From positions 1 through 64,000 of the forward strand of contig NZ_LGHT01000031.1 in NCBI RefSeq assembly GCF_001202035.1: 64,000 nucleotides of DNA, read 5' to 3'. Shown one piece after another: positions 7,882 through 17,114 of this stretch. This DNA is from Pseudorhodobacter wandonensis (GTDB taxonomy: Bacteria; Pseudomonadota; Alphaproteobacteria; Rhodobacterales; Rhodobacteraceae). A program made the position numbers and the translations under genes. Below the pieces are notes generated by a model. The model had not been told where the DNA came from, did no database searches, and was given only the letters and a program-made list of their open reading frames with translations. Within the stretch, counting starts at the first letter, position 1, and every line of letters starts with the position of its first letter.

Positions 7882-9165
7882 ATGGCACTGAACACAACAG
7901 ATCGGGCGCGCAAGGGCATGGCCGACATTCTGGCCGGCGGAAAAATGGGGCCGCGGCGTGCGCTGTTTTTTGTAGGGCCTGCAGTGATCGCATCGATCGC
8001 CTACATGGACCCCGGCAATTATGCGACGAATATTCAGGCCGGCGCGGGCTATGGCTATGGCTTGCTGTGGGTGGTGCTGGCCGCCAACCTGATTGCGATG
8101 CTGTTTCAGGCGCTTTCGGCGCGGCTGGGTATTGTGACAGGGCGCAATCTGGCCGAGTTGAGCCGCGACTATTTTCCCAAGCCGGTGGTTTTTGTGATGT
8201 GGGTTATCAGCGAGATTGCCGCGATGGCCACCGATTTGGCCGAGTTTCTGGGCGGCGCGATTGGTTTGGCGCTGTTGTTTGGCATCCCTTTGTTCTGGGG
8301 GATGGTGATAACGGCGATTGTGACCTATGGCATTTTGATGTTTGACGCCAAAGGCTTTCGCCCGATGGAGCTGGTGATCGGCGCCTTTGTCGCGGTGATC
8401 GGGCTGTGTTTTCTGGTGGAACTGGTGATTGCGCCCATTGATTGGCGCGATGCCGCGCTGGGCTTGGTGACGCCAAATCTGCCCGATATGACCGCACTGA
8501 CGATTGCCGTGGGGATCATTGGGGCCACGGTGATGCCGCATGCGATTTACCTGCATTCGGGGCTAACGCAGGGGCGGGCAGTGACGCCGGATGATGCCAC
8601 GCGGGCGCGCGTTGTGCGGTTTTCGAATATTGAGGTGGTCGTGGCCCTTGCGGCGGCGGGCATGGTGAATATGGCGATGGTAATGATGGCGGCAAGTGCG
8701 TTTCACGCGGGCAACCCCGAGGTGGCCGAGATTGAAACCGCCTATCACTTGTTGACGCCTTTGCTGGGCGGGGCTGCGGCGGTGGTGTTTCTGATCTCGC
8801 TTTTGGCGTCGGGGATTTCCAGCTCGGTCGTTGGCACGATGGCCGGGCAGTTGATTATGCAGGGATTTTTGCGGATACGGTTGCCGTTGTGGTTTCGCCG
8901 TGCGGTGACGATGATGCCGGCTTTTGCGGTTGTGGCGATGGGGGTTAATGCGACCGAGGCGCTGGTGATGTCGCAAGTCGTGTTAAGTATCGCGCTGCCG
9001 GTGCCGATGATTGCGCTGTTGATCCTGACGGCGCGGCGCGAGGTGATGGGCGTATTCGTGACCGGCCCTGTGGTGCGCGGCCTTGCGATTTTTGGCGCAG
9101 GCGTGGTGCTGGTTTTGAATTTTGTGCTGTTGGGCGAGGTGTTTGGTTTGGTGGGTTTGGGTTAG
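7882..9165 (+). CDS. mntH: Nramp manganese transporter MntH
   Basis: A 427-residue Nramp protein with about 11 membrane helices. The metal-binding signature of the first helix, DPGN (43-46), and the MPH motif of helix 6 (in GATVMPHAIYLHSG) are both intact. Family role: proton-coupled uptake of Mn(II) across the inner membrane. CGAGGG precedes the ATG. It is divergent from mntR, and its stop overlaps that of the convergent MATE gene (TTAG shared at 9162-9165). Confidence 0.93.
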   Translation: MALNTTDRARKGMADILAGGKMGPRRALFFVGPAVIASIAYMDPGNYATNIQAGAGYGYGLLWVVLAANLIAMLFQALSARLGIVTGRNLAELSRDYFPKPVVFVMWVISEIAAMATDLAEFLGGAIGLALLFGIPLFWGMVITAIVTYGILMFDAKGFRPMELVIGAFVAVIGLCFLVELVIAPIDWRDAALGLVTPNLPDMTALTIAVGIIGATVMPHAIYLHSGLTQGRAVTPDDATRARVVRFSNIEVVVALAAAGMVNMAMVMMAASAFHAGNPEVAEIETAYHLLTPLLGGAAAVVFLISLLASGISSSVVGTMAGQLIMQGFLRIRLPLWFRRAVTMMPAFAVVAMGVNATEALVMSQVVLSIALPVPMIALLILTARREVMGVFVTGPVVRGLAIFGAGVVLVLNFVLLGEVFGLVGLG

Positions 9166-10517
9166 GATTGCGACAGCCCGCGTTTCCAATCGCCTTTGAA
9201 CAGGCGCTTGTGGAAGGGCGGGAATTTTACCAGCTCTTCGCCCAAGAACAGGGCGAAAACCCATGTGACGGGTGTATCCCAATAGAGGATGAACAGCGCC
9301 GTGAGCGGTACACGAAACAGCCATTGCGACAGCACAAAGATGTTCATCACGTAAAGCGTGTCGCCCGCCGCGCGCAGGGTATGGCCGCACATCGCGTTTG
9401 AGCCTTTAGGGAACGACAGCAGCAGCAGCACTGGCAGAAAGCTGAACAAGGCGGCGCGGGTTTCGGCCTCGAGGTTGCCATAGATCAGATCTGCGCCGAA
9501 GGTGACGATGCAATAGCTGGCCGAGACGAGGGCGGCGGCGATCATCGACATGCGCCAGGCGCGGCTGAGGAAAAGGTCTAGATCATCGCCTGTGCGGTTG
9601 TTGCCCAAGAGTTGGGCCACGATGATGCCCGCGGCCTGTGCGATCGAGGTGCCGATATTGCCGGTAAGGTTGATCCATGGGGTGATCAGCGTCAGGGCGG
9701 CGAAGTTGTTGACCGACATTTTGGCAAAGAGCAGTGCGAGGACATAGACGGCGAGGGCGTTGCTGATAAACGTGCCGGCGATGGGTAGGGCGAATTTCAG
9801 GTGGCGTTTGGTGGATTGCCAAAGTGTGGCCTGCATCCAGCCCGCAACATCGCGGTAGGCGCCGGTCAGCCGGTAAAAGCTGGTGCCAAGATAGGCCACG
9901 CGGACGGTTGAGGCGATGACGCTGCCGATGCCCGCGCCGACCACGCCAAGGGCGGGCATGCCGTAATGGCCGTGGATCAGCGCATAGCTGGCAAGAACGT
10001 TGATCGGCACTGCGATCAGATAGCTGCGAAACGGGATGACGGTTTTGCTGCGGCCGTTGAAATAGCTGCCAAGGCATTGGGCGACCGCCTCGACAAAGAC
10101 CAAGATGAGGAAAACCAGCAGGTAATTCCAGGCTTGTTCAGCGATCCAGGGGCTGTGGGCGAAAGAGGCGATTAGCGGCGGGGCGATGGCCCAGACAATA
10201 GCGGCACCGATTGCCGCCGAGGCGAGGTTGATGATGACGCCTGCGTAAAAGCCGGTTTTCAACGCGACCGGGTTTCTGGAGCCGAAGGCCTGTGCGATCA
10301 GGATTTGGGTCGCCGTGGAAAAGGCAAACAGCACCCCGAGCAAAAGGCTGCCAAAGGCCGCTGCAAGGCCCATCGCCGCCACCGCCTCTTCGCCCAAGGC
10401 CGAGACGAGATAGGCGTCGATCACGACAATCCCGTTCAGCATCATCGCCTTGAGCATCAGGGGCCAAGCAATGGAAAGCATATCTTTGGTCGTGGGCGGG
10501 GGAAGCGTGTCGGTCAT
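9162..10517 (-). CDS. MATE family multidrug/toxin exporter
   Basis: A 451-residue protein with 12 predicted membrane helices in two homologous halves, the MATE arrangement. The N-terminal half has the typical GEEAVAAMGLA segment and the AQAFGSR loop. Family role: Na+ or H+ driven export of cationic compounds or toxins; the substrate cannot be told from sequence. It is a single gene, convergent with mntH with overlapping stop codons. A 206-base gap with hairpins separates it from the galactoside locus. Confidence 0.87.
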   Translation of the reverse strand: MTDTLPPPTTKDMLSIAWPLMLKAMMLNGIVVIDAYLVSALGEEAVAAMGLAAAFGSLLLGVLFAFSTATQILIAQAFGSRNPVALKTGFYAGVIINLASAAIGAAIVWAIAPPLIASFAHSPWIAEQAWNYLLVFLILVFVEAVAQCLGSYFNGRSKTVIPFRSYLIAVPINVLASYALIHGHYGMPALGVVGAGIGSVIASTVRVAYLGTSFYRLTGAYRDVAGWMQATLWQSTKRHLKFALPIAGTFISNALAVYVLALLFAKMSVNNFAALTLITPWINLTGNIGTSIAQAAGIIVAQLLGNNRTGDDLDLFLSRAWRMSMIAAALVSASYCIVTFGADLIYGNLEAETRAALFSFLPVLLLLSFPKGSNAMCGHTLRAAGDTLYVMNIFVLSQWLFRVPLTALFILYWDTPVTWVFALFLGEELVKFPPFHKRLFKGDWKRGLSQS

Positions 10518-10723
10518 GGTAATCCATCGGGGGTGTGGATGTACCTAAGGGCCGAGCAGGAGGAGTGGCAAGGGCGAAACGTGCTTTGGGGCTGAGAATC
10601 TGGTATTTTAGTATGGTAGTTGCCGCAAGTGGGCTTTGGAGACGGGAAAATAGGTGTCCCGCCCCCAATAAAACGGGGGAGGGAAAGGGTGAAGCGGGGC
10701 GAAGCCCGACTCAGGGCGCTGGG
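10518..10723. other. Intergenic region with hairpins
   Basis: No gene is seen. CCCCC-AATAAAAC-GGGGG (about 10661-10679) and a GGGCGAAGCCC-type hairpin near 10697-10709 could end transcription from the minus-strand galactoside arm. The part next to 10517 must carry the promoter of the exporter gene. Confidence 0.4.
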
Positions 10724-12982
10724 CTAAAGTGCGAAGGTTTGCAGCTTGTTTTGTGGCTGCGGGGGCACTGCTTGCAGGGTGACGCTTTGCGTACCAAAAC
10801 GCGGCGAGGTGACCAAAAGCGTGATCTGCCCGACGGCCCCAGTAAGCCGCAGCCAGACACCAGAGGTGCCGCCAGCCAGAACGGTCGTCTCTGGCCCGAT
10901 CACTTTGGCGGGGCCTTCGACTTGCAGGGTCAAGGGCTCATTCAAGAACAGCATCTTGTTGCCTGCCTGATCCAGCGCGCGGAAGATCACGCGGATTTCC
11001 GCGCTTGCATCAGCCTCGGCCTCGGTGGAATCGGGTAGGATTTCCAAGGTAGTGGGCACGCTGTCACCGGGGAACAGCCGTTCAGCGACTTTCTCGCCGT
11101 TCAGAAAACCCGTGATCCGCCCGCCGTGCCAGCTTTGGCCCCAATGGCCCAGCTCATCCGGCGAGAAATGGCGGTGGTCGATGATGACAGGCGGGTTGGG
11201 CAGATGGCCAAAACGTTCCACATCCGGGCCGACACGTTTGACGACATCGGCAAAGGCCAGCTCTACCTCATCACAGTTGGTTAGCACGATCAGGGGCAGC
11301 ACGCCGCCGATGTTACGCTCGCCCCGCGCCCAGACGGTGACGGGTTCCATCACGATGCCTTCGCTTGCGGGCTTTTGGCTGGAATAGGCGTAGGCGGCGA
11401 ATTTGGGTTCGCGGAAAATCGTCATCACGCCGTGGTGGCAGATGCGGTCGCCTGCGCCGAAATCTTTGTGCGTGTTATAATCATACATGCACCAGCCGAT
11501 GCAGCCCGCGATTTGCGGGTCGGCGTGGGCGGCGTTCAGCACCTCTAGGTGGCGGATCACATGCTCGGCCTGATGCGCCTCGGGGTCGCCCGCTTTGGTG
11601 GGGAACATGTGACCGTTATATTCGGTGATGATATAGGGCACTGGATTGGGCAGGCCCGTCACCTCGGCTTGGGTCCGCAGCGCAGTGCGGGGGCGGTTGT
11701 TGCCCGGCAGCTCAAACTCGCCCAACACAAAGTCATTCATTGTGTAGACGTCTTCAAGCAGCTCGCTTTCGGTAATATAGCGCACGCCGCCGGTGGGGCG
11801 GGTGGTATCGAGCGCGCGGGCAGCGGCGTTGGTGCGGATGTAGAAATCATGGGCATCCATGCTTTCGTTGATGCGCACACCCCAGATGATGATCGACGGG
11901 TGGTTCCAGTCGCGTTCGATCATCCGGGCTACGTTTTGGATGGATTCATCCTGCCATTTGGCGCCGCCGATATGCTGCCAGCCGGGGATTTCCTCAAACA
12001 CCAGCAGGCCGATTTCATCGCAGCGATCCAGGAAATAGCTGCTTTGCGGATAATGCGAGGTGCGCACGATGTTGCAGCCAAGATCATGGCGCAAAATCTC
12101 GGCATCGCGTTCTTGGGCGCGTTTGCCTTGCGCATAGCCGGAATAGGGGAAGCTTTGATGCCGGTTCAGCCCGCGCAGTTTCAGCGGCTTGCCGTTCAAA
12201 AGAAAGCCTTTTGCCGTCCAGTCGATCTGGCGAAAGCCAAAGCGGGTCAGGGTTTTATCGCCGCTGTCCAGTGTGATTTGCGCGGTATAAAGCACCGGCG
12301 TTTCGGTGGACCAAAGTGCGATGTTTTGCAGGCCGGTCAGGTTGATTTCGGCGCGGTTGTCGGTGATTGCACCTGTGGCGCGGGCAATTTCTGCGCCTGT
12401 CGCATCAAGAATAACAGCCTCGGCCGTGCCAGAGGCGGCCTCACTCGTCACCGTAATTTTGACGGTTTTATCCGCCGCCAGCACATCTGGCGTTTCAATC
12501 TTGGCATTGCGGAGATGGGCGCGGGGCAGCACCCGAAGCCAGACATCGCGGTAGATGCCCGCATAGGTCAGATAGTCGATCCGGCCACCGAAAGGCGGGA
12601 TTTCGGGGTTTTCCGAGCCGTCAATCCGCACGGTGATGCGGTTGATGCCGCGCGTCAGATGCGGGGTCAGGCGGGCGGCAAAGGGGGTATAGCCATCGGC
12701 GTGGCGGATGATTTCCACACCGTTGCACCAGACAACGGCATCGGCCATCGCGGCATCAAAGCGCAGTTCAACCTCGCGGTCTGTCCACGCGTCATCCCAC
12801 GCCAATTCGCGCTGATAGGTAAAGGCGCGTTGATAGGCGGTTTCATCAAAATAGTTCAGCGGCAGGTCAACCGCGTTATGGGGCAGGGTGACCGTGTCAC
12901 CTGCAAGCGGGGTATTGACCCAAGCCGCATCAAAGCCCGCCGCAAAGGTCCATCCGGCGTTCAGTTTGCTGTTGTTGCGCAT
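10724..12982 (-). CDS. GH2 beta-galactosidase
   Basis: A 752-residue glycoside hydrolase family 2 enzyme. Order: N-terminal jelly-roll sugar-binding domain (about 1-155), Ig-like domain (about 160-250), TIM barrel (about 255-540), then extra C-terminal beta domains. The acid/base is E373 in INES, after the usual IIIWG strand; the nucleophile is probably E454 in IITEYNG. There is no signal peptide, so it acts in the cytoplasm on imported sugar. The start at 12982 lies one base after the dgoD stop; an upstream in-frame extension would run into dgoD. It is last in the iclR-side operon. Beta-galactosidase is inferred from the locus; GH2 also includes beta-glucuronidases and beta-mannosidases. Confidence 0.85.
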   Translation of the reverse strand: MRNNSKLNAGWTFAAGFDAAWVNTPLAGDTVTLPHNAVDLPLNYFDETAYQRAFTYQRELAWDDAWTDREVELRFDAAMADAVVWCNGVEIIRHADGYTPFAARLTPHLTRGINRITVRIDGSENPEIPPFGGRIDYLTYAGIYRDVWLRVLPRAHLRNAKIETPDVLAADKTVKITVTSEAASGTAEAVILDATGAEIARATGAITDNRAEINLTGLQNIALWSTETPVLYTAQITLDSGDKTLTRFGFRQIDWTAKGFLLNGKPLKLRGLNRHQSFPYSGYAQGKRAQERDAEILRHDLGCNIVRTSHYPQSSYFLDRCDEIGLLVFEEIPGWQHIGGAKWQDESIQNVARMIERDWNHPSIIIWGVRINESMDAHDFYIRTNAAARALDTTRPTGGVRYITESELLEDVYTMNDFVLGEFELPGNNRPRTALRTQAEVTGLPNPVPYIITEYNGHMFPTKAGDPEAHQAEHVIRHLEVLNAAHADPQIAGCIGWCMYDYNTHKDFGAGDRICHHGVMTIFREPKFAAYAYSSQKPASEGIVMEPVTVWARGERNIGGVLPLIVLTNCDEVELAFADVVKRVGPDVERFGHLPNPPVIIDHRHFSPDELGHWGQSWHGGRITGFLNGEKVAERLFPGDSVPTTLEILPDSTEAEADASAEIRVIFRALDQAGNKMLFLNEPLTLQVEGPAKVIGPETTVLAGGTSGVWLRLTGAVGQITLLVTSPRFGTQSVTLQAVPPQPQNKLQTFAL

Positions 12983-12983
12983 A

Positions 12984-14132
12984 TTACCACTCGGCAAAGC
13001 TGTTGTCGGCATGGCGCCAGACGGGGTTGCGCCAACGGTGGCCATTTGCGGCCTCACGCCGGACTTTTTCTTCGTTCACTTCGACGCCGAGGCCGGGGCC
13101 TTGCGGGATGCCAACGAAACCGTCTTTGTATTCAAAGACTTCGGGGTTTGTCAGGTAATCCAGCAGGTCAGAGCCTGCGTTGTAATGGATGCCCAAGGAT
13201 TGTTCCTGAATGAAGGCGTTATAGCACACGGCATCGAGTTGCAGGTTTGCGGCCAGCGCGATAGGGCCAAGCGGGCAATGCAGGGCCAGCGCTACGTCAT
13301 GCGCCTCGGCCATGGCGGCAATGCGGTAGGTTTCGGTGATGCCACCCGCGTGGGACGGGTCGGGCTGAATGATGTCGACAAAGCCTTCCTTAAGGATGGT
13401 TTTGAAATCCCAGCGGGTATAGAGCCGTTCGCCCAGTGCAATCGGGGTTGAGCAATGGTTGGCAATTTCGCGCAGCGCCTCGGCATGTTCCGACAGCACG
13501 GGTTCCTCGATGAACATCAGGCGGTAGGGTTCCAGTTCTTTGGCCAAAACCTTGGCCATTGGGCGATGCACGCGGCCGTGGAAGTCAATGCCAATGCCGA
13601 AATCCTGGCCCATTTCATCGCGGATGGCCTGCACGCGTTCCAGCACCTGATCGACCTTGGCGTGGCTGTCGACGAATTGCATTTCTTCGGTGCCGTTCAT
13701 TTTGACGGCAGTAAAGCCACGGTCGCCGCAGTCGCGGGCCATGCGGGCGGTATCGCCGGGGCGGTCGCCGCCGATCCAGCTGTAGACGCGGATTTTATCG
13801 CGCAACTGGCCGCCAAGCAGGGCGTGAACCGGCTGGCCAAGCGCCTTGCCTTTGATATCCCACAGTGCCTGATCAATGCCTGCAATCGCCGACATATGGA
13901 TGCCGCCGCCACGGTAGAAACCGGCGCGGTACATCACGGTCCAATGGTCGTTGATCTGGCGCGGGTCTTTGCCGATCAGATAATCCGACAGCTCTTCCAC
14001 CATCGTGGCGACGGTTTGGGCGCGGCCTTCTAGTACGGGTTCGCCCCAGCCGGATATCCCCTCATCGGTGCTGATTTTCACAAAGCACCAGCGCGGCGGC
14101 ACGATGAAGGTCTCAATTGTGGTGATTTTCAT
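12984..14132 (-). CDS. dgoD: D-galactonate dehydratase DgoD
   Basis: A 382-residue enolase-superfamily enzyme, the same length as E. coli DgoD. Metal ligands D183, E209 and E235 and the catalytic H185 and H285 all fall at the positions I know for DgoD (DFHG, FIEEP, LGER, LHCPLGP). It turns D-galactonate into 2-keto-3-deoxygalactonate using Mg2+. It sits 7 bases after the galactose dehydrogenase gene and one base before the beta-galactosidase gene, so it is co-transcribed. Its downstream enzymes DgoK and DgoA are on the opposite arm. Confidence 0.95.
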   Translation of the reverse strand: MKITTIETFIVPPRWCFVKISTDEGISGWGEPVLEGRAQTVATMVEELSDYLIGKDPRQINDHWTVMYRAGFYRGGGIHMSAIAGIDQALWDIKGKALGQPVHALLGGQLRDKIRVYSWIGGDRPGDTARMARDCGDRGFTAVKMNGTEEMQFVDSHAKVDQVLERVQAIRDEMGQDFGIGIDFHGRVHRPMAKVLAKELEPYRLMFIEEPVLSEHAEALREIANHCSTPIALGERLYTRWDFKTILKEGFVDIIQPDPSHAGGITETYRIAAMAEAHDVALALHCPLGPIALAANLQLDAVCYNAFIQEQSLGIHYNAGSDLLDYLTNPEVFEYKDGFVGIPQGPGLGVEVNEEKVRREAANGHRWRNPVWRHADNSFAEW

Positions 14133-14139
14133 TTTGGCC

Positions 14140-15054
14140 TCAGGATTGGAAAGGGGCGGTGGGGTGATGCGTGCCGGTCAGGAAAGCATCGGCGACAAGG
14201 CGGAGGGGTGCGAGGTCTACCTCGCTTTGGCGGGTTGCGATCAGATCACGGAAGCGGGCGTAAAGCCGTGCGTATTCGTGGTTTTCGCCAGCGATCAGGG
14301 GTGTTCCATCGATGGTTGCACGTGCGCCGCCGTCATCCAGCAACAGTGTGCCTTGGTCGGTGGTCAGGCTGATGCGCCAGATCTCATCATGGTCCAGCCG
14401 CCAGTCAAAGCCTGCGGTGATTGGAACGTTGCCGGCCCGCAGGTGCAGATCGGCGGCAATCGGGGTGGCGCGGCCTTGGGGGATGTGCAGATCGGCAGAC
14501 ACCAAGATCACGCCGGCCACCAGTTTGGTCAGGATAGACAGCGCGTTGATGCCAGGGTCAAAGACACCGAGGCCGCCCGCTGCCCAGATCCATTCCTGAC
14601 CGGGGTGCCATTTGCGGACATCCTCGCGCCAGTCGATGGTGACAGAGCGCAGGGTTTTGCCAACCAGCCAGTCACGGGCAGAATCAACCGCCGCCGCCTC
14701 GCGCGAGTGCCACGTGGCAAAGAGGGTGAGGCCGCGTGCGGTGGCCTCGGCCTGCAATGCCTCGACTTCGGACAGGGTGGCGCCCGGCGGTTTTTCCAGC
14801 ATCAGGTGCCGCCCTGCGTGCAAGGCAGCCATCGCTTGGTCAAAGCGGCCTTGCGGCGGGGTACAGAGCGAAATCGCGGCGATGTCCGGTTCGGCCTGCA
14901 ATAACGCGTCGATGTTTTGGTAGCAGGGCGTGCCCTCTAGCGCCGCATTGCGCGAGGCGATTGCGGCCAGATGCAAACCATCGGTTGCTGCAATCGCGGG
15001 CAAATGCTGGGCGCGGGCGATTGTGCCAAGGCCGACAAGTCCGATCCCCAGCAT
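14140..15054 (-). CDS. D-galactose 1-dehydrogenase (Gfo/Idh/MocA family)
   Basis: A 304-residue NAD(P)-dependent oxidoreductase. It has an N-terminal Rossmann fold (GLVGLGTIARAQHLPAI) and the EKPPGATL motif with the conserved lysine, followed by the family's C-terminal sheet. Length and the SLCTPPQGRF region match the Pseudomonas fluorescens galactose dehydrogenase as I remember it. It oxidises D-galactose to galactonolactone, the first step of the oxidative pathway whose other enzymes are all nearby. Its ATG overlaps the stop of the ABC ATPase gene (ATGA). Confidence 0.85.
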   Translation of the reverse strand: MLGIGLVGLGTIARAQHLPAIAATDGLHLAAIASRNAALEGTPCYQNIDALLQAEPDIAAISLCTPPQGRFDQAMAALHAGRHLMLEKPPGATLSEVEALQAEATARGLTLFATWHSREAAAVDSARDWLVGKTLRSVTIDWREDVRKWHPGQEWIWAAGGLGVFDPGINALSILTKLVAGVILVSADLHIPQGRATPIAADLHLRAGNVPITAGFDWRLDHDEIWRISLTTDQGTLLLDDGGARATIDGTPLIAGENHEYARLYARFRDLIATRQSEVDLAPLRLVADAFLTGTHHPTAPFQS

Positions 15055-16112
15055 CAGCGCACCCGCAAGCCGTTGTCAGCGCGGAACACAAAGCAGTCGG
15101 CGGGGTCATATTCCAAGCCGACCATCGTGCCGCCTGCAGCCGGAAGCCGCTGGTCAGTTTCGACCACCAGCCGTTCACCCGACGGTGCGGTTAGATGGGC
15201 ATAGGTCACAGCGCCAAGGTTCTCGGCGTGCTCTACGCGGTAAGGCCCTTGTTCTGTAAGGCGCAGCGCGTTCGGGCGCAGGCCGATTTCGACTGCAACC
15301 GCGTTTTCGGGCATCTTGATCGCAGGTTTCAGGCGCGCATTATCCAGCCCCGGCGCGATGATTGCACCGTCTTTGACCGTGGCGGCGACAAAGTTCATAG
15401 CAGGCGAGCCGATGAAACCCGCGACAAAGCGGTTATCGGGGTCATCATACAGATGCATCGGGCTGCCGACCTGTTCGATATGGCCCGCGCGCAGCACGAC
15501 GATTTTATCGGCCATGGTCATCGCCTCGACCTGATCGTGGGTCACATAGATCATGGTTGCGCCGATTTCGCGGTGCAGGCGGGCGATTTCAGCGCGCATT
15601 TCAACGCGCAATTCGGCATCAAGGTTCGAAAGGGGTTCGTCAAACAAGAACACCTCGGGGCCACGGACAATGGCGCGGCCGATGGCGACACGCTGGCGCT
15701 GCCCGCCTGACAGAGCGGCAGGTTTGCGGTCCATCAGCGGTTCAAGTTTCAGGATCCGCGCGGCCTCATCAACCTTGGTGGTGATTTCAGCCTTGGGGTG
15801 GCCGTTCATTTTCAGGCCAAAGCCCATGTTTTCGCGCACGGTCATGTGCGGATACAGCGCGTAGGTTTGGAACACCATCGAGATGCCGCGCTCGGCCGGG
15901 TCGGCATTGGTAACATCACGCGCGCCGATGGAAATGCTGCCACCTGTGGTTTCCTCGAGCCCGGCGATCATGCGGAGCAGGGTGGATTTGCCGCAGCCGG
16001 ACGGGCCGACGAAAACGCAAAACTCGCCTTGTTGGACATCAAGGTCGATGCCGTGAATGACCTGAGCTGCGGAATAGCGCTTGATGACCTTGCGTAGGGT
16101 AACTTGAGACAC
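15054..16112 (-). CDS. ABC sugar importer ATPase (MalK/UgpC/LacK type)
   Basis: A 352-residue ATPase. Walker A is GPSGCGKST (36-44), the signature is LSGGQRQ and Walker B is VFLFDEP. A C-terminal TOBE-like regulatory domain (about 235-352) marks the CUT1 sugar class. The start is GTG 16112, with GGGAGG 7 bases upstream; a longer in-frame extension exists but would overrun into the regulator gene. Its partner binding protein and two permeases are encoded across the divergent promoter. Family knowledge says one such ATPase dimer powers the LacF/LacG-type permease pair. Confidence 0.92.
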   Translation of the reverse strand: MSQVTLRKVIKRYSAAQVIHGIDLDVQQGEFCVFVGPSGCGKSTLLRMIAGLEETTGGSISIGARDVTNADPAERGISMVFQTYALYPHMTVRENMGFGLKMNGHPKAEITTKVDEAARILKLEPLMDRKPAALSGGQRQRVAIGRAIVRGPEVFLFDEPLSNLDAELRVEMRAEIARLHREIGATMIYVTHDQVEAMTMADKIVVLRAGHIEQVGSPMHLYDDPDNRFVAGFIGSPAMNFVAATVKDGAIIAPGLDNARLKPAIKMPENAVAVEIGLRPNALRLTEQGPYRVEHAENLGAVTYAHLTAPSGERLVVETDQRLPAAGGTMVGLEYDPADCFVFRADNGLRVR

Positions 16113-16158
16113 GTGATTTCCTCCCACGGGTGATTGGGTATGGCCTGAAATGGGCCGA

Positions 16159-16968
16159 TTATTGTTCTGGAAAGCGCCAGGTATTGGCGGCTTGGGCAAT
16201 GGATGCGGCGGTTTGCAAGACGCGCGGGGCATAGGATTCCAGCTTGGCGCGATCTTGGGCATTGGCGGTGGTGATGGACAGCGCGCCCAAAACACGACCG
16301 CTGTTTGACAGGATGGGGGCCGCGATGCAGACGATGCCGGGTTCGTGTTCCTCATTGTCCCAAGCATATTTGCGGGTGCGAATGGCCTCTAGTTCGGCGC
16401 GCAGGCTGGCCTCATCGGCCAAGGTGGTGGGCGTGTAGCGCTGGAATGAGGTGCGGGCGATGGCGTCTTTCAGCTTATCCTCGGGCAGAAAGGCCAGCAT
16501 CGCCTTGCCAACGCCGGTGCAATAGCTGGGGCCAACCTTGCCCGATTGCGAGAACATTTCCACGGGGCGGGCGGCATTGCGTTTATCAACATAGAGCACC
16601 ATGCCGTGGTCAAGCTGGGCAAGGTGGATGGTTTCGCCGGTTTCTTGCGACAGTTCATCCAGAAAGGGCGCTGCGATCGGGGCAAGGCTGCTTTGCGCCC
16701 AGGCCGAATGCGCCAGCCGCACCAGACGCAAGCCGGGGGCATAGGTTTGGCGATCTGCATCAAAGGCCAGCATTTCCTGATTCGTGAGCGCCTGAAGAAA
16801 GCGGTAGAGCGTGGCCTTTGGCAGGTCCGAGCAGGGCAGGATTTCAGCAAAGCGCACGGGGCGGGCAAAGCCGGCCACGAGGTCTAGCACAGCCAATGTG
16901 CGGCCAACGGTGCCGTCTTGGTTCGCCAATTGGCTTGTCGTGGCTAACGGGTCTTGATGCTTGGTCAT
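16159..16968 (-). CDS. IclR-family regulator of the galactoside locus
   Basis: A 269-residue IclR-type regulator. The winged helix spans about 20-90 (AEILPCSDLPKATLYRFLQAL), and the effector-binding GAF-like domain follows, with CTGVGKAMLAFLP and a conserved C-terminal GIVCIAAPI. It is the first gene of the minus arm, 46 bases before the ATPase gene, and faces the binding-protein gene over a 146-base shared control region. Dimeric half-sites of the type GGTTYCA lie there. It most likely controls both arms in response to galactose or an intermediate. AGGGAGGGGG precedes its ATG. Confidence 0.9.
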   Translation of the reverse strand: MTKHQDPLATTSQLANQDGTVGRTLAVLDLVAGFARPVRFAEILPCSDLPKATLYRFLQALTNQEMLAFDADRQTYAPGLRLVRLAHSAWAQSSLAPIAAPFLDELSQETGETIHLAQLDHGMVLYVDKRNAARPVEMFSQSGKVGPSYCTGVGKAMLAFLPEDKLKDAIARTSFQRYTPTTLADEASLRAELEAIRTRKYAWDNEEHEPGIVCIAAPILSNSGRVLGALSITTANAQDRAKLESYAPRVLQTAASIAQAANTWRFPEQ

Positions 16969-16998
16969 CTGGCCCCCTCCCTTGGTCCAAATTTGCGC

Positions 16999-17081
16999 GG
17001 TTCATTTCGAACACTGTTGACATAGTGGCCGATTCGGGACAAGGTTTCAATATCCAATAACTGGTTCCAACATGTGAAACC
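16999..17081. promoter_or_regulatory. Divergent galactoside promoter with operator-like repeats
   Basis: The shared region between iclR and the binding-protein gene holds GGTTCCAACATGTGAAACC at 17063-17081, a dyad with arms GGTTCCA and TGAAACC. The same half-site recurs as GGTTTCA at 17043-17049. A second dyad, GTTCATTTCGAAC, lies at 17000-17012. A TTGACA box at 17017-17022 could be a -35 for the plus arm, but no good -10 follows at the usual distance. These are the likely sites for the IclR protein. Confidence 0.5.
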
Positions 17082-17114
17082 GACGATTGGTTGAAATTAG
17101 CTTGGGAGGAGCGA

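Noticed and set aside
11549-13213. 554-codon plus-strand frame
   Set aside because: It lies antisense to the GH2 and dgoD genes, which have full catalytic motifs.
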